Below the pieces are notes generated by a model. That model did no database searches, had not been told where the DNA came from, and saw only the letters and a program-made list of their open reading frames with translations. Positions 1 to 10,945 of a stretch of 64,000 nucleotides of DNA are shown here, in pieces. Position 1 is the first letter of the stretch; each line of letters opens with the position of its first letter. Origin of the DNA: Mucor racemosus. Lineage: Eukaryota > Mucoromycota > Mucoromycetes > Mucorales > Mucoraceae. The stretch is taken from contig JAPEHQ010000020.1 of NCBI GenBank assembly GCA_027405735.1, positions 496,001 to 560,000 on the forward strand. The letters are read 5' to 3'. The position numbers were made by a program, and so were the translations under genes.

Positions 1-2
1 TT

Positions 3-1839
3 TCTCCTGGACGTCGTACTGGTGCAGGTTCTTCAGGAAATAGACCTTTAAGTGGTTTATTTAGTCCCCCTCCACCAAATGGTGATAATTATTTTACATC
101 TCAACAACAGCAGCAAGAGCAACAACAACAACAACAACAACAACAAAATCAACAAATTAGTCCTTCAGCTGCTTGTTCTAATTCTATTAATTCTGTCACT
201 TCTTCAACAAATGCTTCTGGTGTCACTGGAAGTGCAAGACGTAGATCAGCTAATAATACTATTAATACAGCGGAACAAGATTATCTTACTGCAAAAATGC
301 CTTTAACAAATGCATTAGGTGTAGTATCAACAACTTTGCCTGCTTCTGCTATTGCTGCTGCAAGTATCGCTGCTGCAGAACTCGAAAATGAAGCAGCAAT
401 TAATAGTAACAGTAGTGGGATATCCTCAAATACATTAGATACAACTAATACTGAATCACCCAACACTATTTTACCCGTGGAAAATGCTGCTACATCTGGT
501 ACTACTTCAGCGAATGCTACAGATTCTCAAGAGCAATCTACGATGCCAATCGATGCTACTGCAAACCCTACAACCTCTGTCGATACCACTGCTACAGCAG
601 AGCAACAACGTCCCAAAAAGAAATTATCAAAAACTATGACTAACTTCAAATTGAATAAAAAGAAAAGAAAGGCAAAGGGAACTCCATTTGCAGATGTAGT
701 GAGTCCTCCCATCAATGTACTCATTGTAGAAGGTAAATATTCTGTGATTTAGACAACCTTAACATTGTACTAACATTTCTCTTGATTTTAGATAATATCA
801 TTAATCAGGCCATTTTGTCTGCTTGGATGAAAAAACACAAGATTAAGTTCTCTGTAGCTAGTAATGGTAAAGAAGCTGTTGATAAGTGGAAATCGGGTGG
901 ATTCCATTTGATTTTGGTAGGTTTTTTGATAATACAAATATATGATTCATCACTCACATTTTCCATATAAACAAGATGGATATTCAATTACCTGTAATGA
1001 ATGGTATTGAAGCAACTAAAATGATTCGTAGTATTGAAAAAGAACAACAAATCGGTGTATTACCCATGTCATCCTCTTTTCTTCGTCAACAACAACAACA
1101 GCAACAACAATTACAACAGGAGTCTATTGAAACTGTTACAGCTGCTGCGCTTGTAGCCGCTGCTGCTGCAAATGAGATGAAATTAGAAGCCATTAAAGAT
1201 TCAATGACTACTCCCTCTACAAACAATTCTACCAAAAACGACGATAAACCCTCCATTTTCCGATCTCCTGTTATTATTGTGGCATTGACAGCCTCCTCAC
1301 TTGAATCTGACCGACATGCAGCTCTTGCAGCAGGATGTAATGATTTCCTTACCAAACCCGTCAGTTTGGAATGGCTTGAAAAGAAGATTATTGAATGGGG
1401 ATGTATGCAAGCTTTAATTGATTTTGAAGGATGGAGAAGATGGAAAAAGAATACCAGTGCAGATGATAAAATCAAGGCAGCTTCAAGCAACATTACCACT
1501 GCTACTACACCTACTAATACCGCTATTAATGAGCAATTTGAAGCAGAAAAGAAACGAATCGAAGAATTATCTAAAAAGAAAAATGTACCAGGTGTCTTAT
1601 TACCTGGTATAAGCAACTTGAGTAAACCTACAAGACGATCTACATCTATCGCCAATACGAACGATAGCAACAATAAAAAAAAGAAGCCCACTCTCAAACC
1701 CTCAAAAAGTGATTCAGATACCCAAAATATGTCACGCATGAAGCGCAATAAAAGTCAAAGCGATACCACAACAGGTTCTTTTCTCCTGAATAGGTCAAGA
1801 TCGACGTCCAGAGAGAAGAAATTCGATAATGACAATTAG
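3..1839 (+). CDS. SSK1: SSK1-type response regulator (5' part outside window)
   Basis: Partial: the reading frame is open from the window edge. Model: 3-732, 792-916, 976-1839; introns of 59 nt each; at least 572 residues visible. The product is a receiver-domain protein expected to take phosphate from a histidine phosphorelay and signal to the HOG/stress MAPK kinase kinase. The receiver starts at INVLIVEDN (around 710), has the phosphoacceptor Asp in LILMDIQLPVMNG exactly across the second splice junction, then LTASS and the conserved Lys in FLTKPV. About 70 residues of polyQ and Ala-rich sequence are inserted in the receiver after MIRSIEKEQQIG, which is usual for fungal SSK1. The N-terminal part is Q/S/T/N-rich and the C-terminal tail is basic and Ser-rich. 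SSK1 is preferred over SKN7/RIM15-type regulators because there is no HSF domain and the receiver lies near the C-terminus. Confidence 0.88.
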
Positions 1840-2237
1840 TGTGTATAAATATTTTTATCAGGGAGTCTTTATTTCTCCCCCCCCCCCTCCAAGATTTATG
1901 CAGTTCCACAAACAAAGCAGAAATTTATTTAACACACCAACAAATGTATTAGTATTAGTATTTATATATTCCATATTTCATTTATACAATTGATTGATTT
2001 TTATCTGATCTGATCTGTAATAAAACCCTTTATCAGATTAAATCAATTGTAAAACTTGAAAAAATACCCTACTAGCATTTGATATTACATTAATAAAAAA
2101 AACATCTTTACTAGTATATATTATTAAGGGGATCATTTCTTTTATTACGCTTTGTCTATTTCATGTATATGTGTGGAGAAATAATTACATTATAATGGGG
2201 GTAAACGTGGGGGGGGGAGATGGGGGACCATAAAAAG

Positions 2238-2247
2238 TATAAATAAA
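2238..2247 (+). promoter_or_regulatory. TATA box of the 2297 gene
   Basis: TATAAATAAA lies about 50 bp upstream of the ATG at 2297, downstream of a G-rich tract (2209-2225). Confidence 0.5.
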
Positions 2248-2296
2248 GAGGTCTTTTTTACCCAGAATTCAAATAATTTATACAAACAACCAAAAA

Positions 2297-3091
2297 ATGC
2301 CATTATTTCACTTTGAACATAAGAAACCATCTAAGCTTCCACCGCCAGTTGGCTATGATACAAGCTACAATGGAGGGAAAAAGAAACGTACGAACATTAC
2401 AAATTTCTTTCATCCACCTTCTATTACCTTAAAACGTAAATATGAAGACGATCTACAAGATCAACAAGACCGACAAGAACAAGAAAATAAACGTAAAAAG
2501 ACGGCAGCAGCAGCAGCGGCGGCGGCAGCAGCCAATATGAAGGGCCATATGGGTACAATGTCTCGTCTGTTTCAAAGAATTGCTGTAACTGTCAATAGAT
2601 CTACTAGATCATCTGTTCCTAGAAAAGATCCTCAACCTGAATTTGTTGATGTGTTTCAAACTCTTCAATTACCTGCAATTGAATGGACAAATGGTAGTTT
2701 AGGTATTTTACCACCACAACCACCACAGATAATAGAACCATCAAAAGAAAAAGATCAATTAGAACAACCTCAACCGCAACCGCAACCACAACCGCAACCG
2801 CAACCGCAACCGCAACCGCAACCGCAACCAGAAGAACAAGAAGAAGATTCAGTGTTTTGTATAAGCAGCACCGAGTTTATGGAATTTCCTGTGCCACCTT
2901 TATTAAAGACAATACCAAAAAAGCGCATGCGCCAGGATTCTTGTCCCCCCAAATTTAATTCACTGATCATCATTCAAGAAGAAACATCTGATGATGATGA
3001 TGATAATGAATCTATGCCTAGTACACCTTCTAATGATCCTATATTATATGATGAATCAAATAACAAAATTGAATTTTTAGGCCTATCATAA
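2297..3091 (+). CDS. Unknown low-complexity protein, PQ-repeat and polyAla
   Basis: Intronless, 264 residues, not recognised. The N-terminus is basic with KKKRTN and KRKYEDD, followed by a KRKK stretch (possible nuclear localisation signal) and a run of 11 alanines. A central Pro-Gln dipeptide repeat is encoded by a CCGCAA-type hexamer array at about 2770-2829. The C-terminal third has an acidic block ending in DDDDD, then SMPSTPS. It has a TATA box and an ATG 43 bp after a pyrimidine-rich stretch. The mix of basic, acidic and SP/TP motifs suggests a nuclear regulatory protein, but no domain supports a function. The last codon is followed within about 20 bp by a C-rich tract. The gene may be lineage-specific. 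Confidence 0.7.
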   Translation: MPLFHFEHKKPSKLPPPVGYDTSYNGGKKKRTNITNFFHPPSITLKRKYEDDLQDQQDRQEQENKRKKTAAAAAAAAAANMKGHMGTMSRLFQRIAVTVNRSTRSSVPRKDPQPEFVDVFQTLQLPAIEWTNGSLGILPPQPPQIIEPSKEKDQLEQPQPQPQPQPQPQPQPQPQPQPEEQEEDSVFCISSTEFMEFPVPPLLKTIPKKRMRQDSCPPKFNSLIIIQEETSDDDDDNESMPSTPSNDPILYDESNNKIEFLGLS

Positions 3092-4960
3092 CATGTGCCT
3101 ACTTATGATTCCCCCCCCCCTCCCCTCCTCCCATCTCTCTCTTTATACATACATATATTTTGTAAATAACAATTCTCTACCATCACTCTCGTTTTCAAAA
3201 AAATAAAATTTTCTATTATTATCATTCTTTTAAATAATACTAAAATGTACCATGCTTTAAACCATTACCACTACCACTACCACCGCCACCAAAAAAAGTA
3301 TGTATATTTGATTATAAGCTTGCTTCAATATTAGTCTTTGTGTATTTGTTTCCAAACATCATGTACCTACGGATAAGAATGTGTGGGTGAGTTGGTGAGT
3401 CAATGGACTCTTTTTGGGTATACATAGATCGATCGCATAAAGCAGGAGCAATAAGACCACGATATAATTAGTCTATTTTTTTTTCCTTTTGGCTGGTTGA
3501 ATCCTTATTATAGTGCTGCATTTTAAACCCTTTTCAAAGCTTGATTCCCATGATATATGCCAAACTATTTGGAATGATTGTATGTAATTTCAGAGCAAAA
3601 TATAGTGTTTTTTTTCGGTAGCGCCCAGTTGGTTTCAAATAAATAGCACATTTACAATGCTGTATATCGCTTTCGATAACATGTAAAATAATTTAAAAAA
3701 AATACCAAATTGCATAACACGACTTTGAAAATCTGTGCAAACCGCAACCTGTATGTTTAATTTACAAAATGACTACAAAACAATCCTTTAAACGTAAAAA
3801 CAGTGCAAAATGCCATCATAAAATGAAACCAAATTAATGTAAGAAGCACACATATCATAAAGCTTTCCAGGTTATTTTTATGAATAAATTGTTATCCTTG
3901 ATTAGCACCAGATCAGACACATTTGCACAAACCATCAAAGATACAACAAACATGGAAATTCCAGGGGAAACGTATAACGAAATGTCGCTGTTACACCCAA
4001 ATCAGCACTTTAAATGGCGCATAACTCATCGAAATCTGATTTACTAAAGCTGAAAAGCATATCAACGATTCCCCTTGTTCAATAGATACTATCTAATGCA
4101 ATTCCAGAGATTTTTTTTTCGATAATTTCCAATCTCATTTCAGCCTTATGATAGCAAGGGAAAAGAGGTCATTTTTGAAAAATTTGCTTTTTCTCCTAAA
4201 AAATGCAATTTTTTACTATGGTAATAGTTGGTAAAAAATGTTTGTATGAACACAATGCTGTACTAAAAAACGCTTAATCTTGTATTTCTTGCCAAATTTT
4301 TTGACTTTTTCTATATTTTCTGGTTGTTGGTTTTTAGCAAAAAGCTCTAAATTTTGTGTAAAAAAGTACACTATTATTGGTACCATTCGATTCAGAAAAA
4401 AAAATATTATTGATCTTTATAGAGCTACTAGGCATAATTACTATACGATTCCTGGAGATTTTTACGAAAAATGTTCAAAAAATTTTAAAGTGATCAAAAT
4501 TGATCATCGATGGCCAACAGCGATATTTGTAATTCAAACTCCGACAACAACCATTTTGCAGTAGTGATTTGCAAGCATTTAAGGGCGATCTGTGTCGTAC
4601 GCTCTATATACCCATACCATTTAAAACATATATAATATAGAATAACCTACTGGCTACTTAATGACGTAAAAATTGAAGTTTTATATCTTTTATTCAATTT
4701 AAGCAAGCTTTTTAAAACTAAGAACTATGTATATGATGATCTTAAATTTTTTATACTATTTTAAAATACTCTAGTATTATATGGTATTTGAAAGCAAAGT
4801 GAACGATAACTTTTTTAATTTTTGATTGTTCAACAATCTTTTTTATTTATTTGAGTGAAAAAAATGGAGAGGAAAAAGGCATGCATATAACTAAACAACA
4901 AATCATTAACGACGACATCAAGCCATCGTTGTGCTTTTTTTTTTTTTTTGCTATATGAAT
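3092..4960. other. Gene-free stretch with decayed repeat
   Basis: AT-rich, no convincing gene. A C-rich tract follows the stop at 3091. The open frame at 4280-4564 has no recognisable domain. Part of it (3905-4075) is a degenerate repeat, listed separately. Confidence 0.6.
3905..4075 (+). repeat. Repeat C copy 1 (degenerate)
   Basis: Shares scattered blocks, such as AATGTCGCTGTT followed by CACC.AAATC and CTTTAAA.GGCG, with the reverse complement of about 58480-58660. It looks like an old dispersed element; the limits are uncertain. Confidence 0.4.
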
Positions 4961-5455
4961 TTAAATGTACTCCCAAGTGATATCAAGAATACCAGTCTTG
5001 AATTCTCCAAGGGTACCAAAGACAGGTTTAGTCAAATCAAGATCACCATACTTGCATTCAGGACAAGCATCGTTAATAACAGCTTCAACAGATTTACCAT
5101 TGTGATAAATTTTAACTCGCTTGCCACAAACATCACTGACTTTGGACATTGAACCGTATTGTTCAGCATTCATAGCAACAATATATTCATCATCTGCTTC
5201 ATATTTTCCACATGCTCCCATGGACCCGCCCTCAGTAGAAGGAATAAACCAAGTAGCCTTACCGGAAAAGTTTTTGCTGGATGATGTCTTGTATTTATTA
5301 CCACCACCACGTTTCTCGAGAACAGATCTTTCGGCTCGAGAGGGTTGTTGAGACACAGCAGCAGCTTCAGCAACATTGCTAAAAAGACAAAGAACTACAG
5401 CAGCAAGAGCAGCAGCAAAGAGAATGATACGAGAAGAGTTGATGCTAGCAGACAT
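4961..5455 (-). CDS. Secreted double-psi beta-barrel (expansin/RlpA-like) protein
   Basis: 164 residues. The Met at 5455 is chosen because it is followed directly by a signal peptide (hydrophobic core AAALAAVVLCLF, Ala-rich cleavage region AEAAA); the frame is open further upstream but that region contains the TATA box. A dibasic site LEKR before GGG (about residues 50-55) fits Kex2 processing, giving a small mature protein. The mature part has GKATWF, four Cys (ACGKY, SDVCGKR, DACPEC) and a closing DLDLTKPVFGTLG, typical of small fungal DPBB proteins (barwin/expansin-like and riboflavin-aldehyde-forming-enzyme-like families). These are cell-wall or extracellular proteins. An Asp before the CPEC motif and the DLD motif are kept, but no cellulose-binding module is present. 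Intronless. Confidence 0.85.
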   Translation of the reverse strand: MSASINSSRIILFAAALAAVVLCLFSNVAEAAAVSQQPSRAERSVLEKRGGGNKYKTSSSKNFSGKATWFIPSTEGGSMGACGKYEADDEYIVAMNAEQYGSMSKVSDVCGKRVKIYHNGKSVEAVINDACPECKYGDLDLTKPVFGTLGEFKTGILDITWEYI

Positions 5456-5536
5456 GATAAAAAAAATTTGAAACGACCAGCGTAATAAGATGTGAGATGA
5501 ATTGAATAAATAGAATAGTTTGTTTTGATCTCTCCA

Positions 5537-5542
5537 TTTATA
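5537..5542 (-). promoter_or_regulatory. TATA box of the expansin-like gene
   Basis: Reading the minus strand, TATAAA lies about 82 bp upstream of the chosen ATG at 5455. Confidence 0.5.
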
Positions 5543-5609
5543 CAAGTTCTGAAATCATTGTTCTGGGTTTTTAATGAGTATTTGCGCCTATACGAATTTG
5601 AACAGGGTA

Positions 5610-5610
<1 letters not shown>

Positions 5611-5640
<30 letters not shown>
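5611..5640. repeat. Poly(T) tract, about 30 nt
   Basis: An uninterrupted T run upstream of the expansin-like gene. Similar A/T runs occur at 6275-6297, 12101-12122, 12992-13025, 22066-22093 and 22887-22908. Confidence 0.9.
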
Positions 5641-5644
<4 letters not shown>

Positions 5645-6780
5645 CTCAACATCAAAAAAAGGGGGGATCTGGAACAGAATTGCAATTTACTGATTTCAAC
5701 ATATTTGGATTGTCTAGCAAATGATATTTTATACCAATGTTCTGTTAGAAGCTAAAAAGGGGTCCCTCGCCCCCTTTCTCCGCTTTTGGTTCGGAAAACC
5801 GGTATGAAGCACAATGAGCAGCACATTTTAAAGGGTCCGAGCGTCAATATTTTCAAATTCACGTGGGAGAATATTTGACATAAATTTGTTGTTTCTTGAT
5901 TTTTTGCTGGTATGTACATGTTGACACATCTTACAATATATAATTGCATTTAATAAATGATAATTCCATGCTTTAACTTGCATTACCTAAACCAGAAAAA
6001 AGTCTATTGTTTTCATAGAATATAAAGAATTGGGGTTTCAAAATTTAGCGCGTTGATGAAGCGAAGCATTTTTATAAAGGTTCCTCTGTGATAAATATAG
6101 AGCAATGCATGCCTCGATTCTATCCTGACTTTCAAGTGTTATATTTATTTTTATACATTATTATAGACGTATTATTATATACAAAAATCTACTTACAATA
6201 TTTCAATATCATATAGAAAAATCATCCTGCTCATAATTGACATGGAATTGCAATTGTAGAAATTATCGCTCAAGAAAAAAAAAAAAAAAAAAAAAAAGTA
6301 TTTTTCTACTGTGTTTTCAGTGATTGATTTCTATAAATTTCATGAAGAGTGTACCTGCTTGTTTGTGTGTGGTGTTGACCATTCCCTTGATCAAATACAT
6401 AACATATATAGTATTAGTTCAGAATCATCTGGCATATTTTGTTTCAAATGTATCTGCACGAGGACGATACACTGTCATGAAAAGAATTGCCTACGTATAA
6501 ATTTATACAACAGACAACATAAAATAAGGTACATACAGTAGATTGACAATTGCAATTGGCGTTATAGGCTAAAAGGAATTGCAGTTGCAAATATTTCTAC
6601 AAATTTAGTATAATGGCGGTAATCAAATGCCGACGGGATACCGCTCAGAATTCGAAAAATATTAAAAACGGCCGGTAGTGACATTCATTAATTAATAAAT
6701 TGAGTTTAAGCAGTGATTAACAGTCTGTTAACAATTACTAATAAACGCAACTAAAAAAGTTCAATTACAACTCGATGAAC
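5641..6780. other. Gene-free AT-rich stretch
   Basis: I see no gene. It has a poly(A) tract near 6275 and a short GC-richer patch (5756-5805) that resembles text near 19280 (GGGGTCCCTC), possibly a shared relic. Confidence 0.5.
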
Positions 6781-6784
6781 ATTA

Positions 6785-8010
6785 CTAGTCTGATATACCT
6801 TATCAAACGGTGAATATATCATTGAATATGAAAACAAAAAGAGAGAAAAAACACACGCAAAAAAGGATTTTCAAGGCTTTACATTATTTAGCGCATTTAA
6901 AACCCTGCTAAATTGCTCATTTCAGTCAATGTAAAAGCAGCATTACAGCGCATGAGCCGTAAACTAATAAACAAAATAGGCAATATATGTTGTTATCATA
7001 GAAACATTCATTTTTTTACCAATAAAACCGTCTTTCATATCATACATTCATTAAAAAATTGCAAAAGCGAGCCCGTAGGACGACGCCGTAATTGAGCATA
7101 GCAAGATTGAACGACTAAGTCTCTTATACTATGGTATATCTAAGTTTTAAATAAAAAAGCGTTTTTTTCTTTTTTACTTTTCTTATATTTAACCACGTAC
7201 GGTCCGAAAATTCAGTTTTTGTAGCGGACATTTTCGGCGCTCATTTTATCCTTACTAACACTCATGATTTTGATCAAAAAACAGAAAAATCAAATTTTGA
7301 TACCAAAATCGACGTTTAAATGTACTACATTGTGAGAGAAAATTGTAGCCATAGCTAATATACATTTTATAAAAGCTTAATATTGAATGTTAATTAATAA
7401 AACTTTGTACTTTTGTCCCAAAAACGGAATTTTGGTTAAAGGATTTTCATGTAATATTTTGCAATGAAAATGTTTGTTATTTTTTATTGAGCAAATAGAG
7501 CGCTAAATTGTGTATATGTGTATATTTTTCGTTTTTATAAATGGTAGTATAATTAACTCTAAATTTGCAAAATCAGAAAAAAAAATTAAAAAATGTCAAA
7601 ATTGATGATCTGGACAAGAATAATTTTTGAAATTAATATTCCGCTTATAAGCCTTGTAAGTCTTAAAAATAAGAGATTTTATAATACTTGAGAACTTTTT
7701 CAAGGATTTACAATGCTGTACCCACTTGATTCAAGCTTACTACTGTAAACCTGTATACATGTTAATATTGCGTGGTAGTTTATTTGATAATAATATAGTC
7801 TTACTTTATAATTATCGCGTTAGAGGTAATTTACATCAAGTTTTAGTCTTATCTCTCCAATATCATCATAAACATAAACATGGCCATCACTGGCACCTAT
7901 TGCCGCTTTTTACCCTCTTTGTTCCAAGCCAATTTATTCAATGATTTAATGCTTTACCAGAACCAACTTAAGTACTTACAAATGGCTCCATCTAAAGTAG
8001 TATCAAACGT
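6785..8010 (-). repeat. Repeat A copy 1, with dynein fragment
   Basis: About 1.2 kb that recurs in opposite orientation at 27560-28795. Matching blocks include the segment around 7080-7135 (GCCGTAATTGAGCATAGCAAG), the A/T-rich block with tctcacaatgtagta, and the end near 7690-7720. The part at 7853-7964 encodes a dynein intermediate chain fragment on the minus strand. No full-length transposase is visible. Confidence 0.8.
7853..7964 (-). pseudogene. Dynein intermediate chain C-terminal WD fragment, copy 1
   Basis: On the minus strand the bases encode a recognisable stretch: LNKLAWNKEGKKAAIG, then ASDGHVYVYD, then IGE. This matches the last WD blade of cytoplasmic dynein intermediate chains (LNKLxWxxxxGRKAAIGxSDGxVYxYDIGE). 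A short duplicated GAT before the IGE block, no upstream WD repeats and a lost splice donor (GATAAG where the other copy has GTAAGA) mark it as a dead fragment. Cytoplasmic dynein is present in Mucoromycota, so an intact parent gene is expected elsewhere. Confidence 0.6.
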
Positions 8011-9435
8011 ATCATCAGCCCGCCTTATGATAAATAATGTCAATCTAAAATCAGAAACATCCCATTGTCATTGTTATTATAATAAACTACGAAAAGCTTG
8101 ATTTTTAATAATACAGCAATTAAATAAAAAACAAGATGATACTAATTAGCATATGGTAAGTGTTTAACATCGAAGTAATTTTGATGAAATATGCTTTTAA
8201 ACCCTTTTAAAAATCCTGAGGCAAACACAACATCTTGGCCTGTAATTTCTATCCATCAAAATGTTGCGATTTTCACTACACAATGAATCCACCTTTTATC
8301 TATCTTAACTTCGATGTACCCTGTTGGGTATCAGTTTTTTACCAGTTGTGTTTTCCCTGATTCATTAGTATTCAATCATATTAAACGATGATTTATAGCA
8401 TTGCCAAAAAAAAAAAAGAATAAATGCTTCAAGAGTTTCTGTATATCAAATTATTATGCGATTTAGTAGCAATGATTGCACTTAACTATGCTTTTTGAAC
8501 TTTTTGATCTTAATCATAATAAATGGTACTTTCATTCAAAAGTAAGCTTTGCTTCTTTATACATTTATATTCACCCACCGTTCAATAAGTGACATTGCTT
8601 TTATTATCCATTATATCAATCAACCAACTTTATCTTGACTCGGATACATTTGACACTTAAATGCCTAAATTACACTTTGAGCCACCAGATATTGCCACAA
8701 AAAAATCTCATACAGGTCAACGAAGCATCATAATTTGGATCATTTTTTTTTGTGTTTATAAATCTGAGCTCCCTCTCTCACATTCATAGATATCTGCATG
8801 AGCCATATCTCTATCTGTTCAATTTAACAGAAATACATTGAACGCCAACATCCTACTTGATAAAACGCCTTACTTTACTGCAATCTAAAACAACTAATTT
8901 GATGCTAGTTTAGCATCAACAGTCGAATCAGATAGATAATTTGAGATAGGTGAAGTAAACTAAGCTAGATTCCCATCATAAAATACCTAAATTAAATGTC
9001 ATCTCATTTGAAACCATGCTATCAAAGATAAGACTATATAGTAAATAGACAATTGCATAAAGATAGCAAGGGTATAATACTCAAATAAGGGATGCTAAAA
9101 TACTAAAGTAATGTGGGATATCCTAAATAAAAGATACAAAAAGTACATGCTTATCAAGTAGAACAAGTAAGGGCTGTTCTGAAAGCATGATTGACAAACT
9201 ATATTTAAAACACCGTTCTTGATCCACCAAATCAATAACCAAACAACCCAACATTTATACTCAAAATTAATGGAATCGTTGACAATTGCAATGCAATTGC
9301 AAGATAGTAAATAATCACCAAATAATATAAATAGAGACGTAGAATAACCATTTTATTGCACATTATCCATATTTTAAAAAAGAAGGATTTTAACAGTATT
9401 CTTTATCGCTTTTTACACCCATATTTTACTGCAAT
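8011..9435. other. Gene-free stretch
   Basis: AT-rich, no open frame with a recognisable domain and no clear repeat partner in this window. Confidence 0.5.
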
Positions 9436-9803
9436 AGGAATGGGCTTCGACCTTCGATTCGAGTTTGAATCGAGTTTTAACGGAAACGGCCATTCGATTC
9501 GAGTTGGAAAACGGCCCGTTCTTTTGTAACCCAGATAAAAAACGGGGTGGGAGCAAGTATTGGTTTGCCTTAAGGAGGCTGTTAATAGCAACCTTGTCAA
9601 GTTAATATGGGATTATGAATTGATAATAGCATATTTGACAGTTTCACAACTTGAAGTATTTTTTCCATCCTGTTTTCGAGCTTAGCTAACAAAAAAAGAA
9701 AAGAAGAAACTCAAATACCCTCATTCGAGTTTGCATAAAAAACGGCCCGTTAAAGCAGTCAAACTCGGTTAACCGTAATACGATGTGTTGTTTGTGAAAT
9801 CCT
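9436..9803 (-). mobile_element. Short non-autonomous element D, copy 1
   Basis: About 368 bp, nearly the same as 33370-33729 in opposite orientation. It contains internal TCGAATCGAG-type palindromic motifs and two ACGGCCCGTT palindromes. It has no coding capacity: the small open frame across it is only a by-product. Ends are AGGAATGGGC and, on the other strand, AGGATTTCAC. Confidence 0.75.
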
Positions 9804-9894
9804 AATTGCAGCACTCATTTTTTTGTAATTGAACCACTGTACGAGTTAAAAAGTAGACTTTTTATTTTTTATTCGAATGAAAAATAATGATTTT

Positions 9895-10945
9895 TCATAG
9901 AGAAAATCAAACTAGTAGTTTATATTACAGCCTACTACCTATGCTAACTGAGTTCTAAAATTGGTTTGTAAAATCGACCAGGAAATGACAAAAAAACACA
10001 AAATTGTTTAATAGCTCGTGAAATGCAAAGTTAGTAGACCTAGTATGTTAAATGGTTTTTGTACAGTTTTGGATTCTACATCCACCTAAACAAAATTCAG
10101 ATAAATGTTTTTTATTAAATTTTGCATAAAATGCAATTGAAATTTTAGAGGTTTTTTGAAGATACGCATCACTTTTTATAAATTTGTTTCAAATATAATT
10201 AACGAGAATAATTTACAAAAAAATTATCTATCTATCGAGCCATTGCTGAGCCTTCTAGCTGCATTTTTAGTAGAGAAAACAAGATTTTTGTTGTTGTTTT
10301 TTCAAATTCAGAATTTGGGATGAGGGTATACAAGGGGAAAATGGACGCTAGAAATGGACGTACCTTTTTGTACATATTTTTGAGGATAGCTCCACGAAAA
10401 ATCAATATTTTGAAAAACTCTAAATTGGGTCCGAGAGAGCTTAACAAGCTTAATGACATGAATGCAAAAAAAATGTTGTTCAATTTAACCAATATTTTGA
10501 AACCTACTATAGAAATGCCAAAAAAAATAAAAAAAAAAAAAGTGCCCAGAATTTTTTTATACTAAAATATGTTATAGAGCACTTCAAAACAAGTAAGTTT
10601 TATTATTAAAAAGTGTTAGTATAGCTTAATTTTTTCTAGAGATATGAAGCCTCAAAGTTTTCAATCCATTAGCAGTGAAATACTCGTAAAAAATCTGAAA
10701 CCTTAGCACTGAAAAATTAATACCACCTGCAAAAAATAGGATATTTCCGGATACTTGTTTTTGAATTAAAGCTGAACATCTCAGGTACATTGGCATATAA
10801 TTTTTTCTTGGTGTTATTTAGTGGTAAAAAAAGTTGGGCAGGGATGAAAAGTGAGACCCAGTTTTCAAGGAAAAAGCAGTGAATTTTACGCGTTTTGAGT
10901 CTTTCGTGAGATATAAAATAAATTTAGGGATAGGTAACATAATAC
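9895..10945 (+). repeat. Repeat B copy 1
   Basis: About 1.05 kb, shared with 24555-25925 (minus), 51740-52845 (plus) and the start at 63536. It keeps an open frame around 10230-10560 encoding a peptide with MRVYKGK, LRIAPRKINILK and LGPRELNKLNDMN, also readable in the other copies. No known domain was recognised. Both flanks are AT-rich. Confidence 0.8.

Noticed and set aside
281..1748. Long minus-strand frames opposite the SSK1-like gene
   Set aside because: Shadows of polyQ/polyA-rich coding sequence; no domain.
4280..4564. 94-codon open frame
   Set aside because: No recognisable domain, repeat-derived surroundings, no promoter or splice context.
5395..5685. Minus-strand frame with a poly-Lys run
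   Set aside because: The Lys run is the translated poly(T) tract; overlaps the real gene and its promoter.
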